Part shown: positions 1 to 11,500 of the stretch, piece by piece
Layout of the letters: the number at the start of each line of letters is the position of its first letter
Position numbering within the stretch: the stretch's first letter is position 1
Assembly (NCBI GenBank): GCA_036897625.1
Contig: JAYMTA010001198.1
Span: 1-21,238 of the forward strand
DNA length: 21,238 nt
DNA from: Pelargonium cotyledonis
Taxonomy: Eukaryota; Streptophyta; Magnoliopsida; Geraniales; Geraniaceae
Direction of reading: 5' to 3'
The notes under the pieces: model-generated
What the model was told of the DNA's origin: nothing
Database searches by the model: none
What the model saw: only the letters and a program-made list of their open reading frames with translations
Program-made: the position numbers and the translations under genes

Positions 1-683
1 TTAGGTAGTTTAATTGAGAAAAAAATAAAAAAACTAATAATTGAAAATCAATTACAATATGGTAATCCTAATTTAAAATTAGGTAAGTGGCACATAAACC
101 CTAAAAAGATACATATATAAATAGAGGCTTATTCGTTCCACCAAAATCAAAACTTATCGTTACTACTCAGGTACGTACGTGTTTCCCATTTTTCTCTTGA
201 TAATGATTTCATGCATGAATGTCTTGATTCATATGTTTCATATAGTTTGTTTGAATATTATGAGAACAAATATTTTTCGATGTTCATTTTTTTCTAAATA
301 TTTTGTTTCATTGATATTGTTTAGGAAACTTTTACAATATATGACGAACAAATAAGGAGAAGCGAGATCCAACTTTTATTAGAAGAAATATCAGCGTAAA
401 ATAAATTAAAATACACCATTGATGTGTAATTGTATCTATGTATATGTATTTCAATTATTTTTACATATTTTAGCTATATAGTTTATTTAATTTTATTTTG
501 TCTGATATATTTTCATTGAGTAGTGGAATCCAAACATTTTTAGAATCGGAATGTAACCAATAATAAAATATGAGAATTTGTGATTTATAATTACATATAT
601 TTCAATATAATTATAATTGTATCGACTATATGCATTAAATATATATTTTTTCTCTCCCGTGCATCGCACGGGATATAAACTAG
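1..683 (+). mobile_element. Helitron-type element, 3' end (5' end not located)
   Basis: A 7-bp perfect stem with a 3-base loop (CCCGTGCATCGCACGGG, 656-672) is followed seven bases later by CTAG at 680-683 and then a T. This is the classic 3' terminus of plant Helitrons, which insert between A and T and leave no target duplication. The preceding AT-rich DNA has no coding capacity, so this is a non-autonomous copy. A TATA-like stretch at 114-124 followed by AG/GTACGT at about 169-176 could be a relic promoter and splice donor. I could not find the 5' TC end, so the left limit is arbitrary. Confidence 0.6.
656..672 (+). repeat. Helitron terminal hairpin
   Basis: CCCGTGC (656-662) pairs perfectly with GCACGGG (666-672) around an ATC loop. 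In Helitrons this hairpin marks the end of rolling-circle transfer and lies close to the CTRR terminus, here CTAG at 680-683. Confidence 0.75.
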
Positions 684-760
684 TTTAATTAATTTCATTT
701 GTAATTCATTCTTTAAATGATAATAAAAAGTCAGATTACTTTTTTCAAAAAAAAAATTAC

Positions 761-1013
761 TGCTCACTCCGTCCGAAAATGAGTGTCATGTTTTCATTTT
801 TTTGCAAAAATAAGAATTACCAGATAATTTAGTGTGTTTCCAATATTACACTTCCTTTTTAACCTACACCGCATGTGCAGATCTATCCATTTGCATATGT
901 GATAAGTAATATGAGAAAAATAATAATATAATAATCTAAAAATAGAAACAAGATACTATTTTAGTACAAAAAATTTAGACAAACGGGACACTCATTTTGG
1001 GACGGAGAGAGTA
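761..1013. mobile_element. Stowaway-type MITE
   Basis: The left end reads CTCACTCCGTCC then GAAAATGAGTGTC. The right end, read on the other strand, is CTCTCTCCGTCC then CAAAATGAGTGTC. This is the familiar CTCCCTCCGTCCC terminal repeat of plant Tc1/mariner (Stowaway) MITEs. A TA target site survives on the right (1012-1013) and appears as TG on the left (761-762). The AT-rich body of about 250 bp has no coding capacity. Confidence 0.88.
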
Positions 1014-1300
1014 ATTGATATGAGTTTCTAAACTTCAATATTTTAGCGGTCTTATGCTCTCTAGCATCTGGTTTTTAGGGTTTGAGTTATTAAAGGTGTG
1101 TGTCATCAGACGGCGGCGGCAATGGAGGACAAGGGTTGCGAAGCCGACGGAGACAACCAAGGTAATTTAGAACGAGCGTAGATCACAGGCATCGCATTTC
1201 TAATCCTTTTGAAGTTACATATATAATAGATTTATATTAGGAGATTTTATTGTCCCGCATTTTAGTGAAACCGGGTGTGAGGCTAGAAACGAACCAATAG
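1014..1300. other. Intergenic stretch, nothing firm
   Basis: There is a short GC-rich patch with CGG triplets at about 1110-1165, where an ATG at 1122 opens a reading frame of under 20 codons. It may be the 5' leader of the LINE-like fragment that follows. No other feature is supported. Confidence 0.3.
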
Positions 1301-1305
1301 AGATT

Positions 1306-2086
1306 AGGCATGGCGGGTCAGATTCACCGGGGACTTGGAATGATGACGTTGGCCGGCGAGGAAGAAGGCGGGCTGGAAATGGATGTGTTCGAGGGATAAG
1401 GTAGTGTAGGCGCTGGTCGGAAATGGAGGGTTGTGGCCTAGGCTGTGATAAACTTTGACGCGATACGCAATATGATGGCATCGATTTGGAAACCGACGGT
1501 CAAAATGAGATCCATGGAGATCATTGATGATCGTCTTGAGCAAATGGAACAGAGGTTTATATTCGAGTTCTATCATGAGACGGACGCGAAAACGGTGGTG
1601 GAAGGGGGTCCATGGACTTTCAACCATCATGCATTGATTTGCACGATGCTGAACCCGGGTGAAATCCCAGCAAAAGTGGAGCTTTTTGAATTAAGTATTT
1701 GGGTGCAGTTACATGACCTACCGGAGGGATTTTATACATAAAGGGTATATCGTAATATCGGGGACTATATTAAACGATATATGAAGATGGACCCTTTCAA
1801 CTTCACAAGGAATAGAACATCGTACATGCGGATTAGAGTGGTGGTCGACGTCCGCATTCCGATTAAACACTGCTGGCAGGTGAAGCCAATTGGAGGTAAG
1901 TGGTCTTGGATTGTATTTAAATATGAAAAGTTGTCGCACCTATGTTTTTACTGTGGTATTATGGGTCATGAAGAACCACAATTCAAAGAGTTGATCAAGC
2001 ACCCCGAGGTGGGTTCGGAGAGGGCATATGGATTGTGGTTGAGAGCCCCGAAAAAGAAACTGGGTGCGGAAATTGGGGCTAAATGA
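1306..2086 (+). pseudogene. Decayed LINE ORF1-like fragment (DUF4283 + zinc knuckle)
   Basis: The conceptual product carries the marks of plant L1-type ORF1 proteins. It has an acidic lead (EEEGGLEMD, near 1345-1385), then a DUF4283-type region (VINFDAIRNMMASIWKP from 1445, then EGGPWTF and LPEGFYT). After this come an RIRVVVDVRIPIKHCW-like strand segment and a retroviral-type zinc knuckle, CFYCGIMGH, at about 1945-1971. The last knuckle cysteine is not where expected. The tail AYGLWLRAP is also typical of this family. The frame is interrupted, and no endonuclease or reverse transcriptase follows, so only a remnant remains. Some DUF4283 proteins occur outside full LINEs, so the class call is likely but not certain. 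Confidence 0.7.
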
Positions 2087-2683
2087 CTACTGGGAGAATA
2101 GGAGGGGAAAAAGGCGGCAACCACGATAGAGATTGGTCCGACCATTACCAAGGTAAGGATGGGAGAGGAGGAGGAAAGGAATGGTATGAGATTACTAGAT
2201 GGAAAAAGAAGGAGGATAACTGGAAATAGAGGAAACACAACTTTGTACGAAGCACTGGCGAGCTAGGATGAGAAGGCTCGCCTACACAAGTGATGTTTAG
2301 GAGTGGGTTCTGCAGTGGAGGGAGGTTGACCACTGAAAAGAGGAAAGAGATCTCGTGTGTGGGATCTTAAACTAGGTTGGGTTCTCATTTCAAATAAAGG
2401 CAAGGGGTTGAGTTCTGCTACTTTTCTACCCTTGTCGGGTCTCGTGTTAGGACTTGAGATGTCAGAATTAGATTTGCTAGTTTGGATTATGGTTTGGATT
2501 TTATATTTTGTTATGTTTAGTTTTGTTGGTTATGTTTGAATAGGGACATTGTATGTCTCCAAGGGGTTGAGAAACAACAGTGTAGGAGCTTGGATTTTGT
2601 TTAGGTCGCTATTTTCATATTCTGGTTCAGTTTGGATATACCAACATGTCTGGATGTATTTGAACTTTGAGTATTAGTGAATG
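2087..2683. other. Non-coding stretch downstream of the LINE fragment
   Basis: The first half (about 2100-2340) is purine-rich (GGAGGAGGAAAG type), as expected for decayed continuation of the LINE ORF1 tail. The second half is T/G-rich with no open frame that resembles a known protein. No element ends were found here. Confidence 0.35.
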
Positions 2684-2692
2684 AATGTTTTA

Positions 2693-3918
2693 GGGTTAAA
2701 GGCACAATAGGTACCCAAACTTTGGGTTGAAGCCCAATTTGGTACCCAAACTTTAATTGTACCATATATGATACCGAGAGTTTTATTTTCAATCCAATTG
2801 CATACCCGCCGTCAATATCCATTAGTGTCCTCGTTATCTCGCCGCCACGTCACCCAAGACGTGACGACGTGGAAAAATCTGGATGAGGTGGCGTAAAGTG
2901 GCATGTTCTCCTCGTTGACGTGGATCATTTAATTTTTTTTAATGAAAAAAAAAATTAACCCCAAATGGGTTCCCTCCTTCATCACTCTCCCACGGTGTAT
3001 GGTGAAGCTGAAGTTTGAAGCTCAGTCTAGTCCATGTCACTCTCTTTCTTCTGCCTCTCTCTTCTCAAAAGATTTATGTGGTTATTGCCTTCACTATATA
3101 TCTTTCTCTCTGCCTCTCTCTTCTCAAACGATTTCTGTAGTTAGGGCTCAGAGCAGATTAGATCGGCGAATGCGACGGCGGGGACGGTGGAGCCGACGAC
3201 TGCGACAAGCTTCCATGAAAAAAAAAATGGCGAGGAAGGAGAGAATCAGATTCCGGCAACGGAGGCCAGAGCTCTGGTCAGATTGTTGATGCGTAGAGAC
3301 AGTCTCTTTCTCCTTTCTATTTGATTGTGTGATTCTGTCAATTTGGTTCTTTTTGTTGTGATGAAAATAAAATTAAATAAAAAATAAATCTGGTTTGCTG
3401 CAATTCTAAGTTACTGCAGTTTATTCTAAGAGTTCATTAAAGCTGATCATCTTCCCAAAATTTTCACCAAAATAAAATTTTCTAATTTTTGTTTATACAA
3501 AAAATTGAATCAGCAAGAGGATATAATGTGGTAAGTGTAATTTTGAAGTTGAATCATCACTTGTATGTTGATTTTGTTCTCAATCGTCTTCAACTCTCCC
3601 TTCATTTTTCTCATTAAATTTTTGCCTTAATTAATTGGTTACTGATCCACAAACAAAAAGTTAAACCTAAAAGCTGGAGCGCGTTTTTCGGTGACGTTTG
3701 AATTTTTTTGGGTTTTTTTAATAATAAAAAAATTATTTTCCACCTCATAAATAAAGATCATGGCCAAATGAGCCACATCATCAAAAAAAATTCCATGTCA
3801 ACTCATATCAGGTGACGTGGCAGCGAGATAACATAGAGGTTAACGGGTGTTGACAGAAGGTACCCAATTGGATTGAAAATTAAAGATTAGCAAATGGTAC
3901 CACCGGTGCTTTTAACCC
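2693..3918. mobile_element. Non-autonomous Mutator-like element (MULE), complete ends
   Basis: The element is bounded by a perfect 9-bp target duplication, AATGTTTTA, at 2684-2692 and 3919-3927, the size left by Mutator-superfamily transposases. Both ends begin GGGTTAAA(A/G)GCAC. The terminal inverted repeats continue inward and include matching blocks TTTTCAATCCAATTG and GTTATCTCGC(C/T)GCCACGTCACC (left about 2785-2860, right about 3815-3880). The left arm has about 65 bp of extra sequence near its tip. There is no transposase, so it depends on an autonomous partner. The intact target duplication suggests a fairly young insertion. The interior is pyrimidine-rich and then GC-rich, possibly captured gene sequence. 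Confidence 0.9.
3051..3128 (+). repeat. 19-bp direct repeat inside the MULE
   Basis: The 19 bases CTGCCTCTCTCTTCTCAAA occur exactly at 3051-3069 and again at 3110-3128. They lie in a pyrimidine-rich tract that resembles a plant 5' leader. Confidence 0.8.
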
Positions 3919-3927
3919 AATGTTTTA

Positions 3928-4447
3928 TTGTAAAAAACAATTAATATTTTTTGTCAATCTAGTTTTCGCAGTTAGTATACTTTATAGCAAATGGTATGTG
4001 ATTATCATTAAAAGCAAATCATCACCATGTATTTTTAATTGTGGCACATAACTCGTTATACTTACCATTTAACGGTTTCATCAGTTAAATCTAACTAAAA
4101 ATTTAAATAATGTAAAAATTTAACGCGGTGAATTCGTCAACTGTGAGTAAAAGTGACAATTTAGATTTCGGATCGAATTCAGATTTGGAAAGATTATTTC
4201 ATATCAGATTTGAAAGGATTTTGAACCAGATCAGATTGGATAAATTCAGATTTTAGTATAAAATGAGCCGATTTGCCCGACCCAGCCCATTTTTTTCAAG
4301 AAAAATATGTTGTTTGTGTCATGTAAGACGCGCGATATATTCATTAGTCGCTCAATTTGTAACAAGATATTCTTTATTTAATTTAATAAAGGAAATAAAA
4401 ATTATTTTCACCTCTTTTTTTTTTTTACGAAATAGACCAATTTAGAA
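3928..4447. other. AT-rich intergenic stretch
   Basis: Apart from short reiterated phrases (CAGATTTGGAAAGATT and ATCAGATTTGAAAGGATT, near 4169-4221) I see no gene, element ends or RNA. The short open frame at 4263-4445 is low-complexity and unlike any protein I know. Confidence 0.4.
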
Positions 4448-4662
4448 TAAAATGAATACTAAGAGGATCAAATTGGAAAAATCTTGATACTTAGCCGATT
4501 AAATTGAAACAAAAACTATATTGGGAACCAATTTTAAACAAAATGAATAATAATAAGAGGATTATTTTGAAACAATTTTGATACTAAAATGAGTAAACTG
4601 AAACAAAAATCAAATTAAGTAACAATTTGAAATGAAATGGATACTAGGGACCATTTTGCAAC
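4448..4662. repeat. Degenerate tandem array, period about 94 bp
   Basis: The phrase AAAATGAATA / AAATGGATACTA recurs at 4448, 4540 and 4635. Each copy is followed by a related block of the AGAGGATCAAATTG...TTGAAACAAAAA type. Copies are diverged, about 2.3 units in all. The array ends some 60 bp before the probable transcription start of the downstream gene. Confidence 0.55.
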
Positions 4663-4702
4663 ATTCACCATAAATAGTAAACACATTTGTGACTTTCTGT
4701 AG

Positions 4703-4722
4703 ATATATCATATATTGGCGCC
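4703..4722 (+). promoter_or_regulatory. Probable core promoter of the dsRBD gene (TATA-like, E2F-like)
   Basis: ATATATCATATATT (4703-4716) is the only TATA-like stretch close to the start of the C/T-rich leader that begins near 4720. It overlaps ATTGGCGC (4714-4721), which fits the E2F consensus WTTSSCSS. Placement is inferred from spacing and composition only. Confidence 0.3.
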
Positions 4723-4734
4723 TTTTCAGACAAA

Positions 4735-4814
4735 AAAACTCATCACACATCTCTCAGAGCCTCTCTCTAAACGGAGCTCCAAGAAACTGAGAATTCGTCT
4801 CGTTCGTCTAATCG
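4735..4814 (+). other. 5' UTR exon of the dsRBD gene
   Basis: A CT-rich leader (CATCTCTCAGAGCCTCTCTC) without any ATG runs into a good splice donor, AATCG/GTAACT, at 4814/4815. The matching acceptor is most likely CTATTAG at 5526-5532, eleven bases before the start codon; TTGCAG at 5490-5495 is the alternative. The 5' edge is a guess. Confidence 0.45.
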
Positions 4815-5543
4815 GTAACTCGATCATTACTATTCTCATCAATGACGATCCTTTAAGCATGTTTTTGGTTATTGCTAATCGCTTTTCAAATACAGATTCC
4901 ACGTATTCTCTCTTCCATCACCACCCTGGGTTTTAGGGTTTGGGTTTTTGTAGAATTTCAAACTATTCGGTACAAAAATAGTTGTTTTCAGGAAATCTTT
5001 GTGTTGGCCCCTTTTCAATCTTGCGTTGACTTGAATTTGTTGTAGAAATTGAAGCTACATTCTGACTATATGTCAACCATATTGTTTTCAATTGTTTGTT
5101 TTGATGGAAATTCTTTGGTAGAACAATGTAGTTACAAAGAAATAAATTATGTGCCATGTCCAAGAATGAAGACATGATCATTTCATTCATTGTTTAGATT
5201 ACAGAAAAGTTGGCAATCTGGCCATAGTTGATCATTTTTTTTTTTTGTTATTTTTGGTCTCAAATTACAGAAAATAGAACTATGATTTTGCACTGTCAAG
5301 TAGCCGATAATATGCTAGAACAAGATTCATGCTTGGTTGAGTTGCTTATATTTTATGTGTATGTCGTTTCCTGAATGAATATCAATGCGTATGTGTTAGT
5401 ATCACATTATGATTGCATTGATATCAACTCACATTGTGGTCTTTTGTGTGATGTACACCTCTTGAATAAATCTTATGTGTCAAAACATATTGCAGTAGTA
5501 AACACACCAAAGGAGAAGCATTATTCTATTAGATCTTGGGGCA

Positions 5544-8500
5544 ATGGGTGCATCTGATGTGTGCCAAATGGAAGATGCCATTCAAGCATTACTAGAATAC
5601 TTAGTTGATCCATCGCTGCCTGCAAAATCATCTGCGCGGGATAATCCATCAGAGTCCCAGCAGCAGTCAGTTGCACAACAGGTAACCATTCACTGAATGT
5701 ATTATTTAGTCACAACTTGACTTTTGCATGTTGGGAGATGCATTCCTTCCTAAATTATTCACAATGTATATTTTCCACCTTTTTTTCTTGAGTGTAGTAC
5801 ACCATATTTGCACTTAATGATTGGTGGTGAGTAGATGATAGACTTGAAACATTATTGTTTCAGTCTTAGAACTTTCATGTAACTAATTTTCCTCAAACAA
5901 ATAATTATGTACTATAATAAAGCATTCTCATTTTATGGCCACGTTATAGCTTGTCCATGGTTCAACTCATGTAGAAGGGGTTGTTTTACATTGTGGCATT
6001 GTTAGTATTATGTTGGAATTGTTGACAGACAGAAGCGATAACCATCATATTTCAAAAGTAACAATGCATCTATAGACGTACAACATCACTTAATTTGAGT
6101 GCCATGATAAGTGTAATACATTCAAAAAGTATATTTGCGATGATAGTACTACACCTTTTAAAGTTGAAAAGGTGAATGTTTTTCAATTTGAGTGCCATGA
6201 TAAGTGTAATACATTCAAAAAGTATATTTGTGATGATAGTACTACACCTTTTAAAGTTGAAAAGGTGAATGTTTTTCTTTTGAAAATTACTATGTTTGTT
6301 ATTGCTGAAAGTCACTCCTAGGTTAGAAGAAACAGCCGATGATTTATTTTATTGTATTCTAAGTTTTGATGTTCAGTGCCGTAACAAATTTATGGTGCAT
6401 AAATTGGTACTATTGTGTTGTACTTTTATAGGACTTATTCTTAATGCCATGTTTTTGTTGTGTTGCATTCCATTTCTCATATCCATGCATCTTAGTTTGT
6501 ACACTTTGAACTGACTTTTTGTTGTTAGATTTCTTGGAGTCAGTATCAAAGACAATATGTAATCCGAATGTGGATTATTTGACATAATTGTATGTCTCAC
6601 AAAAGAGTGTCTGGGTTTCTAGTTTGATATGCATCAGAATACATTTATACTGTTAAAAAGTCAAAGCATCTACCTTTTTAGAGATAGAGATGTTCTGGTT
6701 GGGTTGTGTTTACAAAATTACTATGTTGTAAGAAACTAAATGCCCTCCAGTAGCTTGACAAATTAGTTGACTAATCACTTGTCAGGTGTTTAAGAATAAT
6801 TAGTGTCACTCAAATACAGAAGTATATAACTCTATACTTGCATGTATTTCTGAAATTGCTTCTTTCTAACTTTTGTCTTCTTTTTTGTTGCTATTTAATA
6901 TGATTTGCTCTAGGTTCATGCTGTTTTGCTTCTATACAACTACTACCACAGGAAACAACATCCTCATTTGAAATATTGTGATTTTGAGTGGTTTTGCAAG
7001 TTAGCTGTCGTTAACAGACCAGCTTTATTGGCATATCTGAACCTCATCCCTAGATGTGATGATACCATATTAGACGACCTGGTAAAACAGCATTCAGTAA
7101 CAGAGAAAAGGATCATGGATGCATGCGATATATCGACAAGTTTATATGCATTAAAGGGTGTTCCATGTACAGACTGGCCAATTTCCAAAGTCACAGTTTT
7201 ACTAATCGACTCCCTAAGGGAGAACTGTTTGCTGCAATTCAGTTCCATAACCAAGGGGGTTTGGTCCGTAATTGAGAAAGATTTGGATGCTGCTAATCAG
7301 AGTTCAGAAGGTATGAAGTCGGCAAAACAATTGAACAGAAGGAAAAAAATCCTTAAAAATTCTTCTACAGATGAGCTGAGTTTCGATGAAGCTGACTTTC
7401 AGCAACTTGCATTTTCAGCTGTCGAGGAAGCAACCAGTAAGTTGTCTTCCTGAACATTAGCTAGATAGACTACAAACAACTATTATATGGTGATAGAAAT
7501 CTAATTGTCAATCATATATTACATTGATTACTTTTCCATTCTGCCATAATCATGTTTTTCTTCATTCCTAGTCAATATTTTATTTGCTAATTTTTGCTAT
7601 AAAATCAAATATGGGTGTGGACAGAATGTCTGGATATTACCTCATTTAATGATGCAAATGAGAAAAGTATTAAACAAATTTTCTCCCTCTCTCCCCTAAT
7701 GTTCCGTATTTCAGTTGATATATAATTACATTTCCCCTGTCATAGTACTAAGATATTTTTTCAAGCTGTTAACATGATGTATTCAACATCTGGTTCAGCT
7801 GTAACCAGCGCAGCAAAGTCCTTTGAGTTTTTTAGACCTTACTTTGCGCAATATCTATAAATAAATGCCATTATTTTATTGTTAATTTTCATGAAAGGGA
7901 CTTGGGGTGCTTAAATATGTTTCTTGTATGAAACAGAAATCAGTCAGACTCATCTTATGATCTTGGAGGGCCATGTCACATATTCCTTGAGTGAAGAAAA
8001 GTCAGCCACATGCTTTTATATAATGCAATGCACCTCATCGAAATACGATGATATCTTTCAGGTTCCTATAAAAGATGTCATTGCCAGGTTTGATTCTAGT
8101 GGCTTTTATCCCCCCCCTTTTTTTTTTTTTTTTTTGGGGGTTTGTTTGGGGGGTAGTTGTTTAAGGCTTTAAGCATTTTAGTGCTAGATTGACTTTTTGG
8201 GTAGCAGTTGAATGTTGTCTTTTGACCTTTTAAGTCAATATTAATAATACCTTTATTTTAATGTCAACCTTAATGTACCTTAATTAAGCTTAGAATCGTG
8301 GAATATATTGTGATTCCATTTTCTTTTGCTTGATCTTGAAGTTATTTCAAACAATTTTAATGATGATGCTTTTTTACTCGTTTGCATTGCTTCTTCTCCT
8401 GAAACATCTTACTTTTGCTATTTGAGCAGCTTGCAAGGACCTTTGCTACTAAAGGATTCCTTGGTATGGACGGTTACCCCAGTTGTTGAGTACTTCCATA

Positions 8501-11500
8501 TGCTTCCTTATGCTGAAATTCTTTCAGATTGGCAATCCGGGTATGTGTAATTATATTCTCAGCCAGTATCAACTTAAACATGTATTATTTTGTCCTCACT
8601 AGGTAGTTTTTTATGTATTACATATAGGTTTCATAGTTGAGCATGTATATATATTTATAATCTTTTCTTCTATCATTCTCCTACATAATGTTATTCTATT
8701 TTCAATACTCCATTAGAGATACTTGCTGCTCACAAGTATTTGGTTGAATCCCATCTCTTGCTGCTACTCCACCTGAAAATGAAATATGGGTTGAGTTCTA
8801 GATATTTATATGTAAGATTATTTACAGAAAGATTGTTGATATAGGAGATGTCACATTATTAGATTTTAGCTCAATAATTTGACCTTTCATCGTATCATCT
8901 ATAATTCTGTACGCTTTCTTTCCTTAAACATCATCTGACACATGCAATAGCAGTGAAATAAATATATAGGCATACACTTTACAGATCCAAGTGGATGCTT
9001 GATTTTTGAGCTTTTCATACTTTGGTGTATAAATTGTTCCCTAAGATCATCTGTATTTGATCCCAAAACAAAACAAGTATGTTTCAAATGTCAGTCATTT
9101 CAACAAACAATGCATACTATTGGAGACCCATTAAGTTGTACCCAAACCTTGGTTTCTGATGCCCCGATTTTTCAATAGTTGTAGTGATGCAAATTATCTA
9201 TTGACCGTGATCTCTACATTAATTAATGAGCTTAATGTGAAACAAAATTAATTGTTTAAATGTTGCTGCATTGCTTATTTATGAAATGAATTTTTCCCAC
9301 AGGCTTGTGTCCTCAAATTGTTTCCATTCAGATGTGGGTTTGGGAAAAGTAAATATAAATGACTATAAGAGGACAGAAAAAGTTCACAACATAGAAGTTC
9401 AGAAAGACATTGATGGATTTACAAGAGACTCTGTCATAGCTGCTCTTGACAACAAGACAGTCTGCGCTCATGCTGATTCTCCAAAAAAGAAGGATAACCA
9501 TAGTGATTGTCTTGATGCTTTTGATGCATCCGATTGTATGGATTTGAATGCAACAACAGTTGGTGCTAACACAAAGGTTAGGTGTCTTAGCCCACTTTAG
9601 AGTTTGTGATTGCGTCTCTAGTTTTGAAGTCTAGCAGCGTGATAGTAAAGCTCGAGACTCACTCACTACTTTTAAGTTAGCTTCTTGTTGAACTTTGCAA
9701 TTAAGAAGTTTTTTTTTCCCATGATAAAGTTTGTCAGTGTCATGAGAAGTTTTGAATATTATCCAGAACCAAAATCCCCAAACCCTAATTGTGAAGTTGG
9801 GATTTGCTTGATGAAAAAGCTCATTTGAATCTGAATCTATGAAGTTGCTGCCATTAAGTTTCTTCTGGTTCTTGTCTCCTTGGCTGTTTTTATTTTAATA
9901 CAGAAACCTCTTGGTGGATAAGGATCATTTTTGGAAAATATGTTACGATATGTTTCAAAGGGGGCTATTTGTACCTGAAAAAGGTACCAAGTAGATATTA
10001 TGTAACTCTAATGTTAGAGCATCTTAACTACAAACTCAGTTTAATGTCACATACTAAGAGTACACTGTGTCCTTGAATTTGAATATGATCTATGATGATT
10101 ATTTGATCGGTACTAATTTTTGATCTCAAAGTCAAAATAGACGAAGAAACACTGGGCTGCGTTAAAAAAGGAAAAAGAAAAAGAAACACTGGGCTTGTAT
10201 TTTTTGTTAATAAACTTAGTCAAAGGTTCTGTATGGATCTACTTCTGACAGAACACACTTTCCTTGGCTCTTTTCTGCTTCAGTGATTTTCCGTTTCAGT
10301 GTCCGGATGATTTGTTAGACATTTTCTTCCTGTTAGTTCAATTGTGATTGATATGAAGGCTTTTGAATGGTTATACATCATAATATAGATGTTACAAATT
10401 GGCTGGTGACATGGATTGGCTCCAACACATAGAAAATCATGAGAATCACATGCATGCATTTTTTCTGTTATTATATAGAAATATGGGTCCAGGATGACAA
10501 GTTTCTTCGTACTTTGTTTAACTTAATATTTCTTCTACTTGTTATCTAATGAGTCATCAATGGGGTAGCAGGCTAGAATGGTAAATTCTGCAGTGGGTTC
10601 ATCATATACTGAAAGCAGAGGCAAGAAGGTTGCTGTTGGTAACAAGATCTGCCACATTAACTCATCTAGTCAAGTTGGGAAGCCTAAAGTTGACTCTGCT
10701 CCTGTCACTCATCAGTCAAATCCTAAAGATCCGGACAAACAACAAACTAATCAAGTTTCGAAAGAAAACATATTGTCCCAAACTGCTTTGAAGGTCCTTC
10801 TTAGAAGAAGGGATACGCTGGTATCACTATCTTCCTTTAGCTAGTCTGATTAACAGTTAAGATGATTTAGTTATTTTGCACATCCACACACAAGCACTGG
10901 AGAATAGGTTTGATTTTAATGAGTATTGAGTCAGTTACTGTGTTGACCTTATTAACATGAGGTAGTAAGAATTAAGGTAGTGTTTGGGTTTTTTTTGGGG
11001 AGTGAGAATGGGAATCCAAACGTGATGAATGAGTATTTCATTCTCATTCCCTTTCTCAATTTCCCTTTCTTGAACAAAAACTCTAATCCAAATGCTACCT
11101 AAAAAACTTACCAATTGGATTGCCACAAATTGTGACATGCTGATGTAGATTGGTAAGATTTAAAAGACATGGCTTTTCATAAATAAAAAACTTATAATTA
11201 AAAGACTGTCTTCGGACCGTGAGTGAAGAATGTGAAAATGTGAAACATCATCTTTTGTCTTCTCGGATGCATAGCAGTTCTTAATACAAAACATAGCTTC
11301 TCTACTGGCTATGAAATTCTGAGAAGATTTACTTAGTGTTACTTTTGTATATATTTACAGAGTCTTGAACTCCGCAGTATAGAAGATGAAATTGCCCAAT
11401 GTGACAGAAATATCCAGAGGATTTTGAATGGTATGATTTTTTTCAGTGAGAGATTATCTTGTTTTATGCCCTCCTTGTTAGATTGTCATTTCTGCGGTTA

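Noticed and set aside
2942-3289. 115-codon open frame inside the MULE
   Set aside because: Low-complexity start, Arg-rich end, no recognisable domain, and it lies between transposon arms. Kept only as a hint of captured sequence.
6092-6277. Could the 93-bp or 108-bp direct repeats be terminal repeats of an LTR element or a CRISPR array
   Set aside because: The copies adjoin with no internal region, no primer site or coding, and only two units. They are simple tandem duplications.
6070-6315. - strand open frame with a repeated peptide
   Set aside because: It arises from the 93-bp tandem duplication in an intron and has no homology that I recognise.
9770-9790. Telomere-like AAACCCTAA
   Set aside because: A single short occurrence with no array, expected by chance in AT-rich plant DNA.
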